64,000 nucleotides of DNA from Aphrophora alni (Eukaryota; Arthropoda; Insecta; Hemiptera; Aphrophoridae), in the NCBI GenBank assembly GCA_963513935.1, contig OY740770.1:86773267-86837266 (forward strand), written 5' to 3'. A model generated the notes under the pieces. It saw nothing but the letters and a program-made list of their open reading frames with translations. It ran no database searches and had not been told where the DNA came from. Positions 1 to 11,408 of the stretch are shown piece by piece. How positions within the stretch are numbered: the first letter of the stretch is position 1; each line of letters opens with the position of its first letter. Position numbers and translations under genes: made by a program.

Positions 1-171
1 TGATGGCAGTTACGCACTAGTAAGAGAAGTTCTGGAGCAGGCGTATTACAAGAATCATCAGCAACATTGATGCTTAAGCCAGGTGAAATATCCTGCTTAC
101 AGGAAATATCTCGTGTCTGAAAACCTTCTCCACAACTAACTGAACATTCGTTCCATTCTCCTGCTACCCAT
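1..171 (-). CDS. ADAMTS/ADAMTS-like gene, 3'-most visible exon: thrombospondin type-1 repeat
   Basis: The reverse strand reads WVAGEWNECSVSCGEGFQTR, followed by further Cys-bearing sequence ending VRNCH before the window edge. This is a TSP1 repeat: the W..G.W..CS.SCG.G.QTR core and later cysteines are all visible. The acceptor is a T-run then TTTAG at 172-173. The first exon base completes a GAA codon with the two last bases of the exon at 1998-2127, giving CSAE-WVAGEW, a typical junction between consecutive TSP1 repeats. TSP1 repeats of secreted ADAMTS-family proteins bind extracellular matrix and carry disulfides and C-mannosyl or O-fucosyl sites; that is family knowledge, not seen here. 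The exon is cut by the window edge, so more TSP1 repeats or other C-terminal domains may follow outside. Confidence 0.92.
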
Positions 172-673
172 CTAAAAAAATTTCATAAACGTATAAGACA
201 GTTGAAGTGTTGTTTAAATTCATTTCTATGAAACTTGTATTCAATTTTAAGAGAAGAAAATTTTAGCCATCATGACAAAACTTTAAGAAATTTAGAAATC
301 ACTTTAAACTATAGCAAAATAATCACATAATTAACTATTTTTTTTCAAACACAAGGAGGAGCATATAAAACTAGAAGGACTAAGGGCAATCTGTGATATG
401 AATACTAAAAATATGGTATTAATCAATAACAGTATACAATCATATTTTTGTTGCTCATTTTGACATTAATTATGGATTTTTAGCATATATTAGCAAAAAA
501 TAGGCATTTACAACAATATTACTACTAAGTCCCTTGTACCAGGAACCTTGAAACGTAACTCATCAACCATTTAAACACTCTGTTAAAGTGTTTTGGAATA
601 TTATAAAGAAGCTAAGTATATCCATTGTGTGTTTAATCGTATATTGTTATATAATTACAAATAATATACTTCA

Positions 674-860
674 TGCTTCTGGTTGGTGAAGTGGTTACAC
701 TAATGCTTGGCAAACAAGAGAAGCCTGATTCAATTCCCTTGGATGGGGAGGTTAATAACTTTAATAGGGCTACAATAGATTAATTGGGATTGTAATGGAG
801 AGGTTATTGATCTTCCAGAATATATGTATATAGATTAGATTTAAATGAGACACATTGGAT
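674..860 (+). repeat. tRNA-derived SINE copy
   Basis: An A-box-like TGGTGAAGTGG at 684-694 and a B-box-like GATTCAATTCC at 727-737 are 43 nt apart, the spacing of an internal RNA polymerase III promoter in a tRNA gene. The block between reads like a degenerate tRNA half (AAGTGGTTACACTAATGC, then CAAGAGA before the B box). It is followed by a non-tRNA body. There is no proper acceptor stem or 3' match, so it is a SINE rather than a tRNA gene. The 3' end is estimated. Confidence 0.6.
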
Positions 861-1545
861 GTATCTCACAATGTAATTCACCCCAAAAAACAACAACATG
901 GCACTCATTCAAAATTTGATTTCTTGTAGAGAGGGTGGGAGGGGGCCAAAAGCCTTAACAACACCACTGTATACTCTTTTCTACAATAACTCCCTATTTC
1001 GATAACCGAGAGGTTTTAAACAACAAGAAAAAATAAAACTAACTGTCTAATGAGTGACTGATTTACTACCCTCTGGCACAGAGTGCAATACAAATATATG
1101 CTGTATTAACACTCTAAAAGTTTGATTTTTTTCCAATTTTGTTCATATTTTGTATCTAGTTGTTTTTTGTATATTGCATTTTTTTTTATCCATCAAGATC
1201 TGTCAAACAGTTTCAAATTGGTGTCAGTTTAAAATATTCTTTACCCCTATATTTATAATAAATAATCATAAAATGCAAATTATACCAAAATATGTAGATT
1301 TTATTTTAGCTTGTAATAGTACTAGCGTTAACATTAACATTCTTCAATGAATTATAACAAAGTTATAAATTGTATTTATGTTTGTGACATTCCTAAATTT
1401 AAACATTAAATTTAGAATCCGCTCGCCAAATATATGGTAATAAATGCTAAAGGAAGACGACAATGAGAAAAATGTTCTAGTTCATTTTGAGTTTTCTTTA
1501 AAAAATAATATATATTGGTATATATATATATATTATATTAAAATA

Positions 1546-1888
1546 AACAAATTGGTCTTTCTGTAAATAATAGTTATCATAATAATGTGAAATAATATTT
1601 TGTTAGTGTATTGTATGTTTTAATAAACACTAGATTCAAAGGTATTAAAACACATGTATAGCAATGTATACCTTAAAACACATTAATTTAAGGTATAGCA
1701 ATTTAATTCTAAATACATGTTGTGGGGACCAATATATTAGAAATCTGTATCTCTCCATGTCATCACCTTGAGATGATTCTGTATTTTAATACCTTTGAAT
1801 CTAGTGTTTATTAAAACATACAATACACTAACAAAATATTATTTCACATTATTATGATTACTATTATTTACAGAAAGACCAATTTGTT
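1546..1888. repeat. foldback element with 105-bp arms
   Basis: Left arm 1546-1650 and right arm 1784-1888 are reverse complements over 105 bases with about one mismatch (TAGTTAT against TAGTAAT). The 133-base centre contains a smaller imperfect palindrome (TATACCTTAAA / TTTAAGGTATA). No open frame is present. The near-identity of the arms means a recent insertion or arm homogenisation. It lies inside an intron, so the pre-mRNA would carry a very long hairpin. Confidence 0.9.
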
Positions 1889-1997
1889 CAATTATTAATA
1901 CTACTCCAACTCAATATATTCTATTTGATTTGACACAAAATTAAAACAAATGTATTTTTAAACAATGTAATTTGAATAAGTGTAACTATGAACTTAC

Positions 1998-2127
1998 TCA
2001 GCTGAACAAGGTTTTACATTGCACTGCAAATTGGGAACAAAAGGTTTCTGTTTTACTGCACATCTACGTTCTGGCACTGGCATCTGATTGTGCTCTCGTA
2101 CACAGAGGACTACTGGTGATTTTATAC
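1998..2127 (-). CDS. ADAMTS/ADAMTS-like gene, exon: first post-spacer TSP1 repeat, second half
   Basis: Flanked by GATGCAG acceptor and GTAAGT donor on the reverse strand; 130 nt as 2+126+2, so it keeps frame with both neighbours. It encodes IKSPVVLCVREHNQMPVPER, then RRC, a KP motif and CNVKPCSAE. The order CV, then C, then KP, then CN..PC is the second half of a TSP1 repeat whose CSKVCGGG start is in the exon at 7723-7883. The last two bases (GA) join the A of the next exon to make Glu. No frameshift or stop is present, so this is a live coding exon rather than a pseudogene fragment. Confidence 0.93.
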
Positions 2128-3949
2128 CTGCATCAAAAGTAAAATAACGATAACCATACATTGTAGCTATGGATACTGGAGAAAGCAGTCATTGTTTTTT
2201 TGCAGATGATTTTAATTACTGGTTGTATTTTGGGAGAATTTACTACTTTTGTTTAGTTTTATAAATGACTTATGAAAACTTTTTAATTCCTTATTTACTA
2301 TAAAATTATTGTGGATCTTTTGTAATATTTTTATTGAATTTCAATAATATATGTGGATACTTTGTTATGCAAAAGTATAATATATGCAAAAATATGTTTT
2401 TCATTAAAATTTTCTTTTCTTTTCTACAGTAAAAAATAAAAATTCTTTAGTTTCTATTATATACACATGTTATGTTATGTTAAGTAAGACTATATACTTT
2501 ATTTTTACCATTTATTTGTTTTCAATTTATAGTGAATTTATGAAAATATGCTTACATTTAGGCTATAATCAGGGAAATCTAACCGGGAGTTACAGAGTGA
2601 AAATAAAAAATGAACAAAACCTCTTTAGTATAAGATTTGAGAAAACAAAATGAAATTGATCCACCCAATTCAGTAGTAGAGACAATTCATAGTGATTATA
2701 TAACATGTTATTCTTTTTGTATATATTTAGTCTTAGCTATCAAAAATAATTTAAAATATCTATTTTTGTTGTTAAAATTAATTGTAAATGTTGCCTACAA
2801 AAATTGAAAAGGGTTAGTAATGTTGTAATAGTGTACATTTTTAGTTCTTTGATCTTAAACAGAATGGGATATATATACTTTGATCTTAGATAAAGTGGGG
2901 TATACACCTAGACTTGATGAGTCAAGCAGGAAACGTATTTTGTTTTTCTTAGAATAAATTAATAAAGACAAAATTAGAAAATAAAATGAATAATGGTAAA
3001 TGATCAGAGAAATTTATTCTATGTATTATAATAATATGAATGATTGTAAACTTTATAATTAAAAAAGTGCAGTGCCAACATTTTGTATACAAAGATTAAA
3101 GACTTGGGAATTACCGCCAACCGATTTTTAGTTTAGTCTATATAGAACATTCAAGGCGAATGTTCGTCGCTTGTAGCCTATAATTAATTGTGTCCAGTCT
3201 CGAACAAAGACAAAGTACTAAGAAAAGTGTTTTCTTCAATAATAATGAACTGTTTTAGTAAAAAAATGTTATGTGGTAAAAATTTAGTTATGTTTGAATC
3301 AAAAGACGAACATTTAATTGAGAGCAAATCGCTTTGACAATTGTGTTCAGTTTTGAACAAAGACGAAGTATAAAAATGAACTGTTTTAACAAATAATTTT
3401 ATGTGATAAAGATTCAATCACTTTTAAATCAAATATGAACGTTTAGAAGTGAAAGTGTTCGAACTAATAATTTTGCACATTCAGCAAACGTATGATGTAA
3501 CCCGGAAAGTACGGATGCAAAGACTAAGTTTTTTATGTTTTATGTAAAATAAAACAATCTGAATATTTAATAATATCCTTTTCATAATGTGAACAATTGA
3601 TGTATTCACACCAGAGCAAAACACCAGATTAAAGTGGTTGTGATGAAACGAGGTCATGCAGTTGCAATGAGGAAAGGAAATGATTTTTAATAGTGTAATG
3701 CGTTTGTTTCAAACTAATACAAATGTTTGGTAAAGCACATATAAACTGAAATTTACATGAAATAAAAACATGATATTTTAATGATTTATAAATTTGTTTA
3801 ATACTTGAATTTTGAGCTTGGTATTTGTTTGATGTCTTATAATATAAGACGTAATAAGTTGTTTTTTAAAATAATGTTAAGAGTGTAATATACAGATTTT
3901 TGAATTTTAGTATATGGGATGAAATTCGCGGTAAAATAGATAAAGGCTG

Positions 3950-5200
3950 TCATTGGTTTAAATGAGACGGAAGTTAATAAAGTCAAGCGAAAATGGACTT
4001 TATTGCTGTGTCTAGAATAATGAAGTAAATAAAAATAAATTTCTAAACATTTATTTACAACAATGTTTAGTCTTAAGTTTAGCTTAATATTTAATTGAAA
4101 ACTTGTTTATATTTGAGTAGTTTATTTGTAGTCATGCGATTTTGGTTTTGAGATTATGATCACGTGATAGGTGTGTGAATATCCGGACAATGCAACAAGC
4201 ATGCTTGGAGACAGTCTAGAGGCGGCGTCTGAAATGATCAGATATGCTTTTGATTAGTGAAGGAAGTATTTGTAGACAATGAAACTTATGTTAAAGTGAC
4301 TCTTTGGTAATATAGACAATGTAAATCGCAAACAGTTTAGAGTCAGTTGATCGTAGAGAGTTTAGAGGGTGCGTCGGATATAGACGGGCACATAAATATG
4401 GTGAAATAGTAAATCTTTTGTAAATGTGAGTAGAGCATGGTGCGACTTGCACTTTGTTCATTGCATAGACAGTTTAACCGGTATTTTCAATCTGAAAGAC
4501 GTTAAATATCAAAACATAAACTCTAGTTCAGTGATGAAGATGAAACGTGTGAGAACTATGAATTCGTAAAGTCAAAATCGAGATCAAGAACTGAAAGATT
4601 ACGTAGTCAATAACGGACCTCAACCTCAAGAACGAGGACTGCATGCCACAAAGGACGTTCACCTGGAGATTGCTACAATGTGGTAACATAGGGCCTAAAT
4701 GATAGACAATCTGATTATATCTTTTGTGTAAGAAAGGACTCATGATGAAATATTAAATATGTTAAAATTTGTTTAATAAGTAATCTTAATGTTATAAGTA
4801 ATTTTAAAAATATTTAAACTAAAACTTTAATAGAAAATTTCTAACTTTTTATATGAGAACAAAGATGCTCATGAAAAATTTAATGAATAAAAGTTGCAAC
4901 TAATTTTAAAATAGAATCATTTATAAAGAATTTTAATCTCTTCAAGACAAAACAATTTCAAATTTCTAACATGATATGATTTCAAGCAATATACTAATGT
5001 ATATGTATTATTAATATAGGTGTGTATGAATACTTTTTATAAATTACTATGTTCAGTTTCATAAAAATAAACAAGGACTTCTTATTAACCGTTTAACCAC
5101 TGCAAAGTACACTTTTAAAAGAATCAAGACCCTGAGTAATTAATTTGTTTTCTTCTCTTTTTCAAAATTAGTAAGCTTTAAGCTTCCTGGCACCCTTAGC
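3950..5200 (+). mobile_element. LTR-B copy 1 (solo LTR remnant)
   Basis: The stretch from about 4160 aligns by eye with 9420-10412. Shared marks, in order, are GGCGGCGTCTG..ATGATCAG near 4220 (shared with the copy at 20345-20708), TTTTTATATGA, AAGTTGCAACTA, GTTCA.TTTC, the run CCACTG..AAGTACACTTT.AAAAG, GACCCTGAG, CAAAATT.GTAAGCT and a terminal CCTGGCACCC near 5191. In the copy at 10412 the same place reads CCTGGCGCCCA, which looks like a retrotransposon primer-binding site just past an LTR. No coding part follows. The 5' end is uncertain. Confidence 0.5.
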
Positions 5201-5749
5201 TGATCAAATTCTTAACTTCTTTATGTTTAAAATCAGTTAAAATTAAAACCCCTAATTTTATATAATTTACAAGAGGTATAAACTTGTAAGAGATTAATTA
5301 TTTAATTATCTTATTAAATATATTTTAATAGTAATTCAAGAATAATGTAAATTATTATTTTTTGTATAAAACATATTAATAAATTCATTTTAGATAAACA
5401 AGTTGCAACCAAAATTTAAATTTAATAAATTCAATAAAATTAATTTTCCTTAGATGATTTTTAAATAAAATATAATGTGTAAATTAGATGTATTAATATA
5501 AAAATGTTTACAGGAATTTGGTTTTATATGTGTTTACATATCCTAATAATTTGTCTTAATAAAATTATGTGCATTTCAGAATAAAAAGACTTCTATACTT
5601 TTATCCAATGCTCTGTTCAGTACACTTGTTTTAAAAGAATTTACAACCCAAGAGACTATATAGACACAACCCAATATTCACTAGTAGAATTTTTAATTTA
5701 TTTTTTATTTTTTATTAATCTATTTTTTGTAATCAATACAATACAAAAT

Positions 5750-6700
5750 GGCACCTAACTATGAGCTGTTAATAATGAAATCCCAGATGGCCGACAGCTT
5801 CACATTAGGCGGTGGAGTCACAAAAAAACCACAAGTACAATACAATGGTGCTCTGTCAACAGGCTACTGACCAATCACAGTCCAGCTTAGCTCTGATTGG
5901 AGTGCATAACCACAGGATGAACACAAAGGCCATCTCATTGTTTTTGAAGGACATTAAGGTGAAATTTGTAAAAGTAGGATGCGAAAATATTCAAAAAATC
6001 ACCTTCTCCTCGGGGAGTCACCTGTACACATTAGCTTTTCTTTACAACTACACCACCACCTCACTACAAATCTTCAGGGAGACAACCAGCCTACACTCAC
6101 TTGCTGTGAAGAATTGAGAGACTACCTCAGAGTGCCTCTTCAACCAATACATGTTTTATTTCTTCACAAGCTACCTCACCACTTACCCTTGCTATTGAAG
6201 ACCAGTCCAACCAAGCTGACGAGGAACAGACCCCGTCCCTCCCGACAGGAAAATTAATAAGGGAAACCCTTACCAGGCCGACACATTATTGATTCCTGCA
6301 AAGAAAATTGTAAGAGCTACAGCTCTCGCAGTAGTAGTCTGTGCCCTGATAGCGAGGACAAATAAGAAGTGGCAAGTTACCCAACGTGAAGCCCACAGAT
6401 GTAGACATCTCCAGCAAACGGGACTCATAATCCCCGGCCCAACAAGTGTGATAGAGCCAACGAATATTCAGTGTGATCCCGTACACCACTCCCTATCTAC
6501 ATTCCCTTCCGGCCTGTCCAGTTCCCCAATCCTGTCCCTGTGACTATAGAACGCCCCACTACATAATGCTCTAGGTAGCTAGGGGCAATCATGCTGCATG
6601 GTCCTTTTAGGCCCAATAACTGGGTCAAGCCTCCACCACCAACAAGAGTCTATGTGTCTCCAACCCGCTCTCACCATGACCAAGGCCCATCTATAAATCC
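5750..6700. other. GC-richer block, unidentified mobile-element relic
   Basis: This block is clearly less AT-rich than its surroundings. It has several overlapping frames on both strands (5812-6117, 5979-6257, 6289-6543 on plus; 6286-6489 on minus), none with a motif I recognise. Its composition and lack of splice signals suggest part of a retrotransposon, but I could not assign a family. Confidence 0.3.
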
Positions 6701-7722
6701 TAGCCTTTTATAAAGTACCATTAATTCAATTTACAACCACATTGGGGTAATTGCCAAATAGTCCAGGAAGGACATTTTGAGCATCTTTAAATTGGAAAAA
6801 CCACACCACAAGTTTGTTCGATTTTTTTTTACTATTCTTTTTACAGTGTTATGACAGTTTAGTAAAAAATTAAGATAATCAAATAAGTGCAGAACATTTC
6901 CTTCATTTTTATAAATTTCATATTTAGAACAAACGTTATCCAAAATAAATAAATTTAACTAAACTAATAACTAATATTAAATATTATCTTTTATATCATT
7001 ATTTCAGTTTTTCAGTTCTTTGATGTTAATTTTTATTACTGTATAATGTGATATAATTCTGTTTTATGAAGTTACTATTTTACATTTAATTATTAAGTGC
7101 CCTTTAATTAATCTTCTTGGTCATTTTTATGAAAATATGTAGATAAAATAGGTTGAAAGCGAGTGGAATTCTAAGCTCAAAGTAATTCATAATCTCAGAA
7201 TTTACTTTTAAAAAATAACTATTTTTGGATAATTATTAATATCGACAAGGTATATTTTTGAAAAACTTTTCCCCTTCATAATGTAGTTATTTTAGAGTAG
7301 AAAATTATATAGAATAAAACCATTATGGTTGCTTTAAAAAATCTATAAAAAAATACGTTTTTTTGGACATCCAGTATATTTGTATTTGAATTTTTGTCAG
7401 AACCTGTCACAATATATGCAATACGTTTGTTGCAGTCTTCTATCTTAACTAAAAACCGAGATAAAAATATATTCCAGACTTTTGCCTAACCCTTTATATC
7501 TATCTACAACATTGCATTAGTTAACTTTAATGTAATAGCAGATATTTCTTGTTGAAACTCCATATTCAAGGATAAATAAAGCAAAAGCTTAAAGTTTCAA
7601 ATATTTTAGTAGTATTGACAGTAGAAAGTATTTAGTTGTATATATAAGTTAAAAATTTTATTTTACAATTCATTTTAAATTTTTAATTACTTATAATTAA
7701 TTAATTATCTTATTGTTCTTAC

Positions 7723-7883
7723 CTCCTCCACAGACTTTTGAACATTCCGTAAACCCAACCACTTTCCATATTGCTTTTCGTCTACGGGTTTTATACTTTG
7801 CTCTTAATGCTATATCTTCTGGATATACTGATGACTCTGATGTTTTGTCTCTTACACCAAAAGGGAAGAAATGATCATTGGGT
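7723..7883 (-). CDS. ADAMTS/ADAMTS-like gene, exon: spacer end and start of TSP1 repeat
   Basis: 161 nt (1+159+1) bounded by an ACTATAG acceptor and a GGAG|GTAAGA donor. It reads PNDHFFPFGVRDKTSESS, a basic stretch YKTRRRK, then AIWKVVGFTECSKVCGGG. The final motif W..(G)FTECS..CGGG opens a TSP1 repeat, and the segment before it is the variable, basic tail of the spacer domain. The basic run could bind heparan sulfate, as proposed for this region in the family, but that is inference. The reading frame remains open upstream of the acceptor; I place the exon start at the ACTATAG because its phase fits the 37-nt exon at 18882 and because the sequence before it looks intronic (T-rich, then AG). 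Confidence 0.9.
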
Positions 7884-8041
7884 CTATAGTATTTCAGAAT
7901 ATATGGAACAAAACATATTATTAGTATACTCAAATGTTTAAAAATTAAGACAAATTTTCCATTTCTATGGAAAGTCATTGCAATCAGTACAGACTTTTAT
8001 AATACTTTAATTTTTGTTTGGATAGGAGACATAGGCTTATA

Positions 8042-8326
8042 TTGGAAAGTGGTTCTTGGTATTACCAAATAGTACACAAGTAAGAAAACACACACACAAA
8101 AAACAAAAGGTGTGTAATATTTTGTAAAAACTGTTCATTTTCTCAAACAATAAAGAGTATAAAAAGAAAAATGAATTGTTTTAATCTAGGATGGATTTGT
8201 GCTGAGTGTTGAACCACAGATGATTTTTTTCTGTTTTTATGTCCATGGGAAAGTAAAAAGGATAAAGGACGATACATCTAAGATTAAGTTGTGTACTATT
8301 AGGTAATACCAAGGACCACTTTCCAA
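8042..8326. mobile_element. small non-autonomous TIR element (MITE-like), 285 bp
   Basis: The left end TTGGAAAGTGGTTCTTGG continuing to TAGTACACAA and the right end are inverted repeats of about 37 bases with two mismatches (TGGTTCTT/TGGTCCTT and TACCAAAT/TACCTAAT). There is no coding capacity between. I could not see a clear target-site duplication, so the superfamily is unknown. Confidence 0.7.
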
Positions 8327-8569
8327 GGTAAAGCTGTCTCTCTTATTCATACAAAATCTAAACTAATAGGCTATATACCCTATTAAACTCTAACTTAAAA
8401 CCATACTCTTATAATTAATTAGCAGTTTATCATTAATTAACTATACCCGGTTTTCAATTATAAAATATAAAATAATGGTGGGGTTAATTATTAAATAACA
8501 AGAAAACGTGAAAAATTACTACAAAACCACTTATTTTTTTGAAATCCTGGCATTAAAAAGATTTTTATA

Positions 8570-9110
8570 CATAACTAATACACTTCAATGTGGCAACCAT
8601 TTGTTGCTCTACATACATCTGGACGATGGTCTATTTCAGCCCACACGTTATACAACATTTCTGTTGTTACAGTGGATACTGCATGTCTGATTCATTCTCT
8701 CATATGAGCCAAATTGTGGCTCTTTTGCGAATAAACTATGTTTTGACATGCCCCCAGAGTAAAAAATCACACAGAGTCAAGACTGAGTTCCTTGGAGGTC
8801 ATGATATAGGGCCTGCTCTGCCAAACCACCTGTTTGGGAACTTTACATTTAAGGCATCTTGAATAATGGTTTTGTAATGTGGAGGTGCTCTGTTTTGCTG
8901 AAAATAAAGCAAAATGTTTATTTACATTTTCCATTTCATCGAGTTGAGGAAAACAATAGTTCTCCAGCATGTCCAGGTAAACATTCCCATTAATATTTCG
9001 TTCAGTGAGAAAAAATGGCTCTATCACTTGTTCTTTGGACAGACAAAACCAAACGTTGACTTTTGGTGAAAAAACAAAAAATAACATCATTAAAAAATGA
9101 TTCATTTTCT
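8570..9110 (-). pseudogene. Tc1/IS630-like transposase relic, copy 1 (C-terminal half)
   Basis: The reverse strand carries PKVNVWFCLSKEQVIEPFFL, then INGNVYLDMLENYCFPQLDE, matching the region between the first and second catalytic Asp of DDE transposases of the Tc1/mariner group found in insects (PKLNVWCG...GPFFF...NG..YL..L). After frameshifts come fragments like GRAGPIS-PPR, DFLLWGHVK and the tail MVATLK.. . Frame changes and stops are frequent, so it is dead. The N-terminal helix-turn-helix part is missing, and the copy borders LTR-B copy 2 on its right. Confidence 0.75.
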
Positions 9111-9227
9111 GCTATTTGATTCAAGATAAAAGTAGCATTTCATGATTTTTTATTCATTGTAATACCAAAAAATGGTAATTTTAACTAGGATAATCAAAAA
9201 ATGGTTATATTAAGATTTATTTGAAAT

Positions 9228-10412
9228 TGAATTGGTGGGGGACTTCAGAAGTCAAAAGAATGACTCAATGTGACTGTTAAGACAAGGGATTATAAAAAAT
9301 TAAATATAGGTTTCCAAAATAATAATGTCATGTATAAAATATTAATTATAAGTTGTAATAAATATTTAGGTAGTATTTGTATTGTGTTAGGCAAAATAAT
9401 TTGAACAGAGTCTGTGTTGCTATGTGAGAATAATTCTCGCATACGTTGCAAGAAAAAAGGGAGGTAACGGCAAAGGAAGTGAAAAATACCCATGCGGTTT
9501 GTCTAGTTTGTCAGTCTTAGAGAGGGGTCTGAGGTGGTAGGACGTTTTTTTCAGTGAAGAGAAACTTTCTCAAAAATGTAGAAAAAGTAGTTAAGGTCCT
9601 ATGGTGACATTTAGCTCAGGGAGAGATGTTTTTAAATAAAAGAAGCTTCAGAACATTAATGGTGAAGATTCAGTGAGTTCAGAGACAGTTTGACGTGGTA
9701 AGACTTAGTTTGCGTTTGAAGTGTGTATTGGACAATAACTATTGGTAAAGTGATGAAAATCTTTGTACAATACCATGAATTTAAAAGGATAATTAATCGT
9801 CAGGTGTATAGATTGAGTCTGCAAGGTCTTTGCAACACAGAATGAAGGAACTCGGCACGTGGAGGTTTCCAATCTACCGGATCGGTTATGCGGTAACAAA
9901 AATCAGAGACATTTTTATAGGAATAATTTTGTAAAAGAAAAAGAACTTTTTATATGAACTTTCTAAATTTATTCAAATGTATAATCTTTGTTTAATAATT
10001 AGTCATTTAAAGAACTTAATTTCATGTTAATAATAATAATAATAATAATCATCTTTGCTACGTGAGAGTTTTAAAGCTCACCATAAAAAATAGTTTTCTG
10101 TCAAGTTGCAACTATTAATTTTAGAATTATAAAAAAGGATTTAAGCCTCTAAGGCAGAATTTAAAGTCAAAGGATACTGAGATTTCAAATAGTAGTAAGA
10201 TATGTATTATGAACATGTGTGTATAACCTTGTATAAATGTTAATACTTAATTCAATAAATTATGTTCAATTTCAGCACAACAAAATAAGATTTTTTTTTA
10301 TTTCACCGAGAACCACTGTAAGTACACTTTCAAAAGGATTTGCGACCCTGAGAAATTTTAATAATAACAATTAACTTCCTCTTTCAAAATTGGTAAGCTA
10401 ACGCTACCTGGC
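9228..10412 (+). mobile_element. LTR-B copy 2 (solo LTR remnant)
   Basis: The 5' part (GAATGACT, ACAAGGG, ATATAGGTTTCCAAAAT, AAGTTGTAATAAAT) matches the reverse complement of 20545-20708. The 3' part matches copy 1 up to CTACCTGGCGCCCA at 10407-10420, a primer-binding-site-like end (TGGCGCCC is common in BEL/Pao and Gypsy elements). No gag or pol frame follows, which suggests a solo LTR. Boundaries are by eye; a target duplication was not found. Confidence 0.55.
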
Positions 10413-10504
10413 GCCCATAAAGCTTGGCATATCTTTATAAATAATAATAATAATAATTTACTTTCAATTTTTTTTTGTAATAAAAATAACAAGAGCATAT
10501 TTTA

Positions 10505-10760
10505 TAACAGTTACATCATATCTGTTGGTTTGATTTTTGAAGAAGTTGAATTTTGTACGCATGAAGATGGGGCCTTTTGTGTAAAACTTTGTGAAGTGTA
10601 CTTATTGGTCCCTAATTCAAGACTTCTATGAGGGAGGGATTTTTTGGTACTTCTAATACAAGATAGTCTTATGTTTTCTACTGTTTGGTTAGAGACTGGT
10701 GGTCTACCAAGCATACTTTGCTTTTTAACTGACCCAGTGTATATGAATTGCTTACTCTAA
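10505..10760 (-). pseudogene. Tc1-like transposase fragment, copy 2 (N-terminal DNA-binding part)
   Basis: The reverse frame reads MLGRPPVSNQTVENIRLSCI followed by RSTKKSLPHRSLELG. The GRPPVS..TVE.(I)R.(x)..RS.KKS.(x)R.S.ELG motif is the second helix-turn-helix of an insect Tc1/IS630-like transposase family. Only this part is preserved. Bases to about 11110 on the right, with TATGGAAACCCCGTATTAAAC near the end, probably belong to its non-coding 5' end. Confidence 0.5.
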
Positions 10761-11408
10761 CGCCGAATGTTATTTCTGTGAGGTGGAGCTTTATTAAATG
10801 ATCTTCTAAATGCTTGCTGCACTAAAATCACTGAATTATAGTTTCACTTAACAACATTACACACTTAGCTTTTCCTTGATCAGAAAACATGACTTGAAAA
10901 GAAAACACAACTTTGAAGTTTATTTCAAAAATAAAGTTAGCAACTAGCACAACAATCAACAAACCATCAACAGAGCTGTTTTAATGAATGTAAACAAAAC
11001 TGTTTGAGCTACTGTATCGGATAATGCAGTGGTACCAATATGAATTTTTTTATTTCTCTCATAACAGTTTTATGGACAGTTAAAACTGCGCTGTTATTTT
11101 ATGGAAACCCCGTATTAAACTGCATTTGTTTTATATACATAATTAAAAATTGTTCATTATTAAAGTTTAATAATTGTTTGTTTCTTTACTCAATATAACA
11201 TACAACATTTTGGTGAAAAGTATTCAGTTTTTTAAAGAAATTATTAAATGAGAATTGTACAAAATGTTGTACAATGTAACAATATCAATCTAATCATTTA
11301 CGATAAATATGATTAAATGATACCATAAGATAAATAGTTAATTAATTCATGTAAAATAAAATAAAATAATACTAACAACAGTTAAAAAAGCGATTCATAT
11401 TGGAGAAA

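Larger units (their letters stand above)
172..1997 (-). other. intron of the ADAMTS-like gene, with SINE and foldback
   Basis: The intron separates two TSP1 exons. It holds the tRNA-like SINE (about 674-860), a short (TA) tract and the foldback at 1546-1888. The rest is AT-rich with no coding signal. Confidence 0.85.
2128..7722 (-). other. intron of the ADAMTS-like gene, mobile-element rich
   Basis: It holds an LTR-B copy (about 3950-5200) and a GC-richer block (5750-6700). From 2128 to 3900 and 6750 to 7700 it is AT-rich and I see nothing in it. A pair of degenerate direct repeats around 3184-3460 (AGTACAC.../GAACAAAGACAAAG and GAACAAAGACGAAG) suggests a small local duplication. Confidence 0.8.
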
